Source: a bacterium (lineage in GTDB: Bacteria; UBA9089; CG2-30-40-21). From it: a stretch of 12,564 nucleotides of DNA. The first letter of the stretch is position 1, and every line of letters starts with the position of its first letter. This document shows positions 7,903 to 12,564 of the stretch, in pieces. The notes beneath the pieces were generated by a model that worked only from the letters and a program-made list of their open reading frames with translations, was not told the origin of the DNA and did not search any database. The DNA is taken from the NCBI GenBank assembly GCA_030018795.1, contig JASEHA010000039.1, positions 1 to 12,564 of the forward strand, read 5' to 3'. The translations under genes and the position numbers were made by a program.

Positions 7903-7918
7903 CTTTATCGAATATTCA
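7903..7918. repeat. 16-base repeat CTTTATCGAATATTCA, copy 2
   Basis: Identical to bases 39-54 of the window. Both copies lie a short distance upstream of a TTGACA promoter, 25 bases in the first case and 17 here. This may be a decayed dispersed repeat or an upstream regulatory site; two copies cannot decide. Confidence 0.5.
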
Positions 7919-7935
7919 AACATTAAAAAAATATC

Positions 7936-7964
7936 TTGACAAATCCCAAAGATTGAGGTAAACT
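7936..7964 (+). promoter_or_regulatory. Sigma-70-type promoter for the tRNA-Gln/tRNA-Glu operon
   Basis: TTGACA at 7936-7941, a 17-base spacer and TAAACT at 7959-7964. This predicts a start near 7971, about 10 bases before mature tRNA-Gln. A perfect TATAAT at 7964-7969 overlaps, but its 22-base spacing makes it a poorer -10 partner. The promoter probably also serves the repeat-protein gene downstream. Confidence 0.7.
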
Positions 7965-7980
7965 ATAATTTGTTAATTAT

Positions 7981-8054
7981 TGGGGAGTTGTCTAATGGTA
8001 GGACTCAAGACTCTGGATCTTGCTGTGAGGGTTCAAATCCTTCCTCCCCAGCCA
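7981..8054 (+). tRNA. tRNA-Gln (anticodon CTG)
   Basis: Acceptor arm TGGGGAG (7981-7987) pairs with CTCCCCA (8044-8050), followed by discriminator G and an encoded CCA at 8052-8054. The U1-A72 first pair is typical of tRNA-Gln. The anticodon stem CAAGA/TCTTG encloses loop CTCTGGA, giving anticodon CTG for CAG codons. Confidence 0.95.
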
Positions 8055-8060
8055 GATTGA

Positions 8061-8120
8061 AAGTAACACAAGCATCATGTTTGTAACTTGTAATAACTCA
8101 AGTTGAAAGTTTGAGTTACC
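8061..8120 (-). repeat. Double-hairpin dispersed repeat, copy B (inverted)
   Basis: Two hairpins fill the spacer between tRNA-Gln and tRNA-Glu: an imperfect one at 8061-8089 around ACAAGCATCATGTTTGT, and a 10-bp stem at 8094-8118 around a TGAAA loop (two G-U pairs). Read on the minus strand the order is GGTAACTCAA, hairpin 1, then hairpin 2 ending GATGCTTGTGTTA, the same as copies A and C. The last 13 bases are identical to copy C. Confidence 0.7.
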
Positions 8121-8128
8121 TTAAATGT

Positions 8129-8204
8129 GGCGCTATCGTCTAGGGGTCTAGGATACATGGTTCTCAGCCATGGGACCGGGGTTCGAATCCCCGTAGCGCT
8201 ACCA
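8129..8204 (+). tRNA. tRNA-Glu (anticodon CTC)
   Basis: A 76-base cloverleaf. GGCGCTA (8129-8135) pairs with TAGCGCT (8194-8200) with a G-U first pair, then discriminator A and an encoded CCA. The anticodon stem CATGG/CCATG encloses loop TTCTCAG, giving anticodon CTC for GAG codons. It is in tandem with tRNA-Gln, 74 bases apart, with no separate promoter visible. Confidence 0.95.
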
Positions 8205-8233
8205 TTATGAATGAATTAAAGGGGTGCATGTTT

Positions 8234-9253
8234 ATGCCTGTTTTTTCTCCTTCTCTATCTGTTGGTGGAACAGAGGTGCCAAGATTAAAAAAAGCCCTTC
8301 GAAAACTTCAACTTGGAAGTGCAGAGGAATCTATCGCTGCTACCGGGTTTTTGATTAAAGAACTTTCTAATCAACCTGTTACCCCTGAGGTTCAAGAGAT
8401 AATGAAGCAGCTTATTAATAGGCTTATTCGGGATTCTCACAGTATGTGTTCCAGCGTAAGAGACAAGGCTATCAGCGAGCTTGGAAAGCTGATAAACGAA
8501 TTGGTAAAGTCCAAAGATCTGGAAGGGTTAAGATATGTAACACGGTCAAGCACATCCCCTGAAAATAGAAATCGTGCCTTAAAAGAATTAGTGAGATTCG
8601 AAGATCTTAAGGGACTGCGATATATTTCTCAATGGGGCAGATATCGGGAAATAAGAAATAGATCTGTTGATGAACTTGCCAAATTTAAGGACATTGAGGG
8701 ATTAAGATATGTAGCTCAATGGAATATGTATAAGGACACAGCCAGTCGAGCTATAAAAGAATTGGAAAATTTAATAGAACGATTGGTGAGGTTTAAGGAT
8801 AGGGAGGGATTAAAATGCCTCATCAATTGCAGCCATAATAAGGATGCAAAACAAAAGGCTATCGAAGGATTAGAAAAATTACTTGATGATCTGGTTCGGG
8901 CAAAGGATGTTGATTCATTAAGATATGTTGCCGGCCTTGGATCCAATAGAAACAGACGGGCTCGGGCAGTAGAAGAGATAAGTGATATAAAAAGCCTTAA
9001 ATATGTGATTAGATGCACAAAAAATGTCTTTCGAGATACATGCTTAAAGGCAATTGAAGAGCTTGGGAAGTTTGTTGAAGACATAATAAAGACCAAGGAC
9101 AAGGAATCATTAGAATATCTGGCTGAATTCAGTACAAATGAGGTTGTCTGGAAACGAGCCATAGAGGAATTGCACCGAATTAGAGAGGTAAGCCACGATG
9201 ACAAGGTAGCTGAATCCCTTCAAAAGATATTGCTCCCCAGGGGAACAACATAA
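8234..9253 (+). CDS. HEAT/armadillo-like helical repeat protein, function unknown
   Basis: A 339-residue hydrophilic, lysine/arginine-rich protein with no signal peptide, membrane segment or catalytic motif that I recognise. From residue 75 it consists of seven related units and a partial eighth, starting at 75, 112, 141, 170, 206, 242, 270 and 306, roughly of the form RAIEEL...KDxEGLRYVA. Units are either about 36-37 residues (1, 4, 5, 7) or 28-29 (2, 3, 6); the long form has 7-8 extra residues such as KLINELVK or KLLDDLVR in the first helix. This pattern predicts an all-helical superhelix of the HEAT/ARM type, usually a protein- or nucleic-acid-binding scaffold. ATG at 8234 is preferred because AAAGGGG lies 9 bases upstream; ATG at 8207 would begin 2 bases after the tRNA-Glu CCA and lack a ribosome site. 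No promoter is visible between the tRNA and this gene. Partner and role are unknown. Confidence 0.8.
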   Translation: MPVFSPSLSVGGTEVPRLKKALRKLQLGSAEESIAATGFLIKELSNQPVTPEVQEIMKQLINRLIRDSHSMCSSVRDKAISELGKLINELVKSKDLEGLRYVTRSSTSPENRNRALKELVRFEDLKGLRYISQWGRYREIRNRSVDELAKFKDIEGLRYVAQWNMYKDTASRAIKELENLIERLVRFKDREGLKCLINCSHNKDAKQKAIEGLEKLLDDLVRAKDVDSLRYVAGLGSNRNRRARAVEEISDIKSLKYVIRCTKNVFRDTCLKAIEELGKFVEDIIKTKDKESLEYLAEFSTNEVVWKRAIEELHRIREVSHDDKVAESLQKILLPRGTT

Positions 9254-9310
9254 TTCAATAGCTGCAATTAAGACGCACCTGAAGGTTTCTCACTACATTG
9301 GAGGAACAAT

Positions 9311-9463
9311 ATGACCATTATTAAGAAATATTTATGGATTTTTCTGGTTGTTCTGGGAATAGGGTTTATTATTCAGGGAATCGTACTGATGGAATATAAA
9401 AAGGTTTACAGCAACGCTGCTTTCATTTGTTTATCCTGCATTGGGATTGAGGAAGCATATTAG
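9311..9463 (+). CDS. Small membrane CXXC protein, CD1871A-like
   Basis: A 50-residue ORF with a strong ribosome site (GGAGG, 6 bases before the ATG). It has a short basic N-terminus (KK at 5-6), one hydrophobic segment (about 8-27), then a C-terminal FICLSCIGIEE with a CXXC pair at C40 and C43. This layout, a single helix followed by ICLxCIGI, is what I recall for the small CD1871A-type CXXC proteins of anaerobes; the assignment rests on memory of the family. Its stop codon abuts the ATG of the Fe-S protein with no gap, so the two are very probably co-translated and functionally linked. The CXXC could be a thiol redox pair or contribute to metal or cluster binding. The side of the membrane is not certain; positive-inside would place CXXC outside the cytoplasm. 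Confidence 0.75.
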   Translation: MTIIKKYLWIFLVVLGIGFIIQGIVLMEYKKVYSNAAFICLSCIGIEEAY

Positions 9464-10213
9464 ATGAACAGATACCGTCGGCTTACACAGATAAGTTCTC
9501 TTATCCTCTCTAATTGTTATATCTTATCAGGCTTAAAATATTGTCCTTTTCCAGTAATGAATTGTCACGCCTGTCCTTTAGCAACAACTGCCTGTGGAAT
9601 TGGAGCCTTCCAGCATTTTCTTACCATGGGTACCTTTCCTTTTCTTGTTCTTGGGATATTCCTTTTAGTTGGTGCAACCATTGGCAGGCTTCTTTGTGGC
9701 TGGGCATGCCCCTTTGGATTCTTTCAGGAGCTTCTTTATAAGATTCCCATGAATAAGTTAGTTCTCCCTCAATGGACAGGTATGTTTAAGTATCTGGTAT
9801 TTATCGTATTAGTTGTATTGCTGCCAATTATTGTCAATGAGCCATGGTTTTGCAAACTTTGTCCAGTTGGTGCATTAGAAGCCGGTATTCCTCTCTGGAT
9901 AAAGGATGATGGTATTCGTCAAATGATTGGACCCCTTTTTCATGTCAAATTCCTCATCCTGTACAGCATGATCTATTTGATGATGATTACAGAGAGACCC
10001 TTCTGCAAGATGCTCTGTCCAGCAGGGGCAATGCTTTCGTTGTTTAAGAAAATCTCTTTATTTCGGGTGAGCGGTGTGCCAGATAAATGTATCCCCTGCA
10101 GCAAGTGTATGAAAAAATGCCCTGCTGGTGTTACCCCTATCTCCAATGATTGTGTGATGTGTATGAATTGTATTGGTACTTGTAAGAATGCAAAATGCGG
10201 AACTGAAAGATAG
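9464..10213 (+). CDS. Membrane polyferredoxin, NapH/YccM-like 4Fe-4S protein
   Basis: A 249-residue membrane iron-sulfur protein likely to move electrons between the quinone pool or other donors and a redox partner. Predicted membrane segments lie at about 54-76, 108-124 and 162-177. Cys-Pro motifs typical of the NapH/NosR/YccM group are at C78GWAC82P, C130KLC133P and C181KMLC185P. The C-terminal cytoplasmic part has two 4Fe-4S motifs, C209-C212-C215-C219-P and C230-C233-C236-C240. There are extra N-terminal cysteines at C27, C34, C37 and C44. It begins directly after the stop of the small CXXC protein and is followed 7 bases later by the flippase-like gene. No nitrate, nitrous oxide or methylamine reductase gene is nearby, so a NapH or NosR role is not implied; the partner may be the small CXXC protein. 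Confidence 0.85.
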   Translation: MNRYRRLTQISSLILSNCYILSGLKYCPFPVMNCHACPLATTACGIGAFQHFLTMGTFPFLVLGIFLLVGATIGRLLCGWACPFGFFQELLYKIPMNKLVLPQWTGMFKYLVFIVLVVLLPIIVNEPWFCKLCPVGALEAGIPLWIKDDGIRQMIGPLFHVKFLILYSMIYLMMITERPFCKMLCPAGAMLSLFKKISLFRVSGVPDKCIPCSKCMKKCPAGVTPISNDCVMCMNCIGTCKNAKCGTER

Positions 10214-10220
10214 GTGAAGG

Positions 10221-11186
10221 ATGAAAAATAAAAAGTTCTGGATAGGAATAGGAATAAGCGTTGTCTTTCTGTATTTTGCCCTTAAAAATATAGAGATTGA
10301 AAAGGTATTAAAGGCATTTGGGGAGATAAACTATATCTATATTTTTCCAGTTATACTCTTTAGTATCCTTACCTATATTGTTCGAGCATGGAGGTGGAGA
10401 TACTTTTTCAGGCATATAAAGCCTATACCATTTTCATCCCTATTTTCTGCAACAATGATTGGATTCATGGCCAACAATATCCTTCCTGCCAGAATAGGGG
10501 AATTGGTCAGGGCATACTGCATTGGCAAAAAGGAGAATATAAGCAAAAGCATGTCTTTTGCTACGATTGTTCTGGAAAGGATATTTGACGGATTTTCATT
10601 GTTTTTCCTGTTTGTAATCATATTGATATTTTATCCATTTCCTGAAGAGGTTAGAAGAATTGGTTATCTGTTTGCAGCTGTCTATCTAATAGCTGCCGGG
10701 ATATTAATCTCTGTCAGGGTCTGGAGTCAGCAGACAATGAAAATTATCAATTTCCTGTGCTTTCGTTTGCCAAAACCAATGGGAAAAGCTATAACAGAAT
10801 ATGCTCATTCCTTTATCTCTGGGCTTGATGTTCTTAAAAATGGCTGGGATGTGTTTCTTATCCTATTCTATTCCATAGTGTTATGGACTATTTCAGCCAT
10901 CAGCTTTTATTTTATGTTGTCTGGATGTCATCTGCAGCTTTCATTCCTGGCTGCATTATTTGTACTCATTGTGGTTGCTATTGGGATTGCCATTCCTGCA
11001 GCACCTGGTTCTGTAGGAACATTTCAGTATTTTACCATGCTGGGGCTGGCTGTTTTCGGAATAGATAAGAATATTGGGCTTACCTTTTCCATAGTTCTTC
11101 ATATTATCCAGATTGCTATCCCAATTTTTATTGGCTGGATATACCTTTGCAAGGAACAAATATCGTTTGGAGAGATAAGGGAATAG
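10221..11186 (+). CDS. Flippase-like integral membrane protein (LPG synthase TM domain family)
   Basis: A 321-residue polytopic protein of the UPF0104/AglD/MprF transmembrane-domain family, with about seven or eight hydrophobic segments (e.g. 7-21, 38-54, 125-139, 147-165, 211-235, 241-260, 289-309). Conserved family blocks are visible: RAWRWRYFF (55-63), GFMANNILPARIGELVRA (81-98), ERIFDG (119-124) and PAAPGSVGTFQ (259-269). The family is associated with lipid or lipid-linked substrate translocation, and in MprF this domain flips lysyl-phosphatidylglycerol. There is no soluble aminoacyl-transferase domain here, so this stand-alone form has no assigned substrate. It follows the Fe-S gene by 7 bases, with AGGTG overlapping that gene's stop as ribosome site, so it is probably in the same operon; whether function is shared is unclear. 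Confidence 0.85.
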   Translation: MKNKKFWIGIGISVVFLYFALKNIEIEKVLKAFGEINYIYIFPVILFSILTYIVRAWRWRYFFRHIKPIPFSSLFSATMIGFMANNILPARIGELVRAYCIGKKENISKSMSFATIVLERIFDGFSLFFLFVIILIFYPFPEEVRRIGYLFAAVYLIAAGILISVRVWSQQTMKIINFLCFRLPKPMGKAITEYAHSFISGLDVLKNGWDVFLILFYSIVLWTISAISFYFMLSGCHLQLSFLAALFVLIVVAIGIAIPAAPGSVGTFQYFTMLGLAVFGIDKNIGLTFSIVLHIIQIAIPIFIGWIYLCKEQISFGEIRE

Positions 11187-11203
11187 AATTCAGAAGCCAG
11201 AAT

Positions 11204-11265
11204 GTAGCTCAAGCTTCCAGCTTGAGTATTGTATAACACAAGCAGGATGCTTGTGTTATACAATA
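11204..11265 (+). repeat. Double-hairpin dispersed repeat, copy C
   Basis: The best-preserved copy. Hairpin 1 is CTCAAGCT-TCC-AGCTTGAG at 11208-11226. Hairpin 2 follows at once, with perfect 18-base arms 11227-11244 and 11248-11265 around a GGA loop (ends TATTGTATAACACAAGCA). It fills most of the gap between the flippase-like gene and the aminotransferase, ending 15 bases before the latter's start. It could act as a transcript-stability or attenuation structure, but lacks a following T-run. Confidence 0.8.
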
Positions 11266-11279
11266 TGAGGTTATTAAAA

Positions 11280-12449
11280 ATGTCTGTTCAACAAGTAAAA
11301 TACTCTAAGGGATTGACCAGTTTGCCGCCATATCTTTTTGTCAGGATAGATCAGCTCAAACAAGAGGAAAGGGCAATGGGTGCGGATTTGATAGATTTGA
11401 GCATTGGTGACCCGGATATTCCTACGCCAAACCATATTATCGAGGCAATGAGTCGGGCAATAAGGGATTCAGCCACTCATCGCTACCCCTCCTCAAACGG
11501 CTGTTTTGATTTTAGGCAAGCAGCATCATGCTGGTGTAAGACACGGTTTGGCATAGAATTGAATCCGCAAAATGAAGTTATTTCCCTGATTGGTTCCAAG
11601 GAGGGTATTGGACACACACCATTTGCCTTTATCGATCCTGGTGAGGTGGTGTTGGTGCCTTCACCGGGTTATCCTGTATATCAGGCAGCAACCATCCTTG
11701 CGGGAGGAATTCCGTATCCAATGCCGCTCTTAAAAGAAAATAACTTTTTGCCTGTACTTGAGGACATTCCTCAGGATATATGCAACAAGGCAAGGTTGAT
11801 GTTCTTAAACTATCCAAACAATCCAACCGGGGCAACATGTACCTTGGAGTTTTTTAAGCAAGTAGTAGATTTTGCTACTAAACACAATATTATTGTCTGC
11901 CATGATATGGCTTATTCAGAGATGTATTATAATAATAATGCCCCCCATAGCTTTCTTGAGGTATCAGGGGCAAGGGATATTGGCATGGAATTTTTTTCAT
12001 TGTCAAAAACATATCAGATGACTGGTTGGCGAATAGGATTTGCCGTTGGGAATAAAGACTTGATTGCTGGTCTCTTAAAGGTTAAAAGCAACCTTGATTC
12101 TGGTGCCTTTGAGGCTGTCCAGATGGCTGGAATTACAGCCCTTTCATCTTCTCAAGACTGTGTAGAAAAAATGAGGAATGTGTATCAGGAAAGACGGGAT
12201 GTCTTGATAAATGGGCTGACTCAGGCTGGCTGGGATGTGTGCAATCCGCCGGCAACCTTTTATGTCTGGATAACAACACCATCGGGCTATACCTCTGAAG
12301 CAATGACCATGCGGCTTTTAAGGGAGTTAAAGATAGTGACTACCCCTGGCAATGGCTTTGGAGATTATGGGGAAGGATATATTCGTATGGCTTTGACTGT
12401 TGATAAGCAAAGGATGCAGCAGGCAATCGAGAGGATAATGAATTGGTGA
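11280..12449 (+). CDS. dapL: LL-diaminopimelate aminotransferase-type PLP enzyme
   Basis: A 389-residue fold-type I aminotransferase, class I/II. In the DapL pathway it converts tetrahydrodipicolinate plus glutamate directly to LL-diaminopimelate, for lysine and peptidoglycan. Visible markers are IDLSIGDPDIPTP (38-50), the PLP-phosphate and ring contacts around NYPNNPTGA (177-185), D209 and Y212 (CHDMAYSE), the Schiff-base K243 in SLSKTYQMTGWRIGF, and the carboxylate-binding arginine in YIRMALT (R369). The N-terminal SLPPYLFVRIDQLK and overall pattern resemble DapL homologues; a related substrate (MalY/AspC-like) is possible because specificity cannot be proved from motifs. ATG at 11280 is chosen because GAGG lies 9 bases upstream; in-frame ATGs at 11229 and 11265 lie within the hairpin repeat and would add 17 or 5 repeat-derived residues. 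It follows the repeat and has no visible promoter of its own. Confidence 0.82.
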   Translation: MSVQQVKYSKGLTSLPPYLFVRIDQLKQEERAMGADLIDLSIGDPDIPTPNHIIEAMSRAIRDSATHRYPSSNGCFDFRQAASCWCKTRFGIELNPQNEVISLIGSKEGIGHTPFAFIDPGEVVLVPSPGYPVYQAATILAGGIPYPMPLLKENNFLPVLEDIPQDICNKARLMFLNYPNNPTGATCTLEFFKQVVDFATKHNIIVCHDMAYSEMYYNNNAPHSFLEVSGARDIGMEFFSLSKTYQMTGWRIGFAVGNKDLIAGLLKVKSNLDSGAFEAVQMAGITALSSSQDCVEKMRNVYQERRDVLINGLTQAGWDVCNPPATFYVWITTPSGYTSEAMTMRLLRELKIVTTPGNGFGDYGEGYIRMALTVDKQRMQQAIERIMNW

Positions 12450-12486
12450 TTGTTGAGGCTGTAATCTGTCAGAAAACAGTGCACCA

Positions 12487-12530
12487 GTCACCAGAACACC
12501 AGTCAAGCAGTGCACTGGTGCTCTGGTTGC
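12487..12530. repeat. CACCAG-rich inverted repeat, copy 2
   Basis: An imperfect inverted repeat (14 of 18 positions), with arms 12487-12504 and 12513-12530 around an 8-base loop. It is related to copy 1 at 3072-3148, sharing CTGGTGCTCTGGT in the right arm. It lies 37 bases after the aminotransferase stop and may also reduce read-through, though no T-run follows. I see nothing else between here and the window end. Confidence 0.65.
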
Positions 12531-12564
12531 AGAATTAGATTCTTTGCTCACATTGCAATTCCAA

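Noticed and set aside
7964..7969. TATAAT as the -10 box for tRNA-Gln
   Set aside because: Its spacing to TTGACA is 22 bases; the overlapping TAAACT gives the 17-base spacing seen in the other two promoters.
9464..10213. Assignment as NapH or NosR of denitrification
   Set aside because: No nap, nos or mau partner genes are in the window, and the motifs are shared by the whole membrane polyferredoxin group.
8207..11186. Defence or toxin-antitoxin system involving the repeat protein and small membrane protein
   Set aside because: No nuclease, kinase, pore-former or antitoxin signature is visible; the small protein pairs better with the Fe-S gene.

Overview
This is a bacterial chromosomal segment of low-to-moderate GC with all genes on the + strand. 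The content suggests a Gram-negative-type, probably anaerobic bacterium: a heptosyltransferase-family (GT9) remnant, a type IV pilus/type II secretion ATPase, a sigma-54 activator, a membrane Fe-S protein with a small CXXC partner, and a diaminopimelate aminotransferase. The many short palindromic dispersed repeats between genes recall genomes of poorly cultured candidate phyla, but I cannot assign a lineage from this window.

Layout. (1) 80-3057: a consensus promoter (TTGACA-N17-TATCCT) leads into an apparent operon of a GT4 glycosyltransferase, a 5'-truncated GT9 gene and a compact GspE/PilB-type ATPase. (2) 3058-3284: a repeat-dense gap. (3) 3285-4637: an NtrC-type sigma-54 response regulator with no visible partner kinase. 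(4) 4638-5265: a repeat, a strong promoter, tRNA-Phe(GAA) and tRNA-Thr(CGT). (5) 5444-7804: ftsI (class B penicillin-binding protein), then pth (peptidyl-tRNA hydrolase). (6) 7848-8204: a repeat, a strong promoter, and tRNA-Gln(CTG) and tRNA-Glu(CTC) with a double hairpin between them. (7) 8234-9253: a HEAT/armadillo-like repeat protein directly behind tRNA-Glu, probably expressed by tRNA read-through and processing. (8) 9311-11186: a 50-residue membrane CXXC protein, a NapH/YccM-like membrane polyferredoxin and a flippase-like (LPG-synthase TM domain) protein, tightly spaced. (9) 11280-12449: a DapL-type PLP aminotransferase, followed by another repeat.

The window mixes housekeeping functions: surface glycan synthesis and pilus/secretion in the first operon; septal peptidoglycan synthesis (FtsI) and its diaminopimelate precursor (DapL); and translation (four tRNAs and Pth). 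I see no mobile element, CRISPR array or recognisable defence system. The most distinctive features are the repeat families in the gaps, above all a bipartite double-hairpin element present three times; the alternating long/short helical repeat protein coupled to a tRNA operon; and the small CXXC/Fe-S membrane module.
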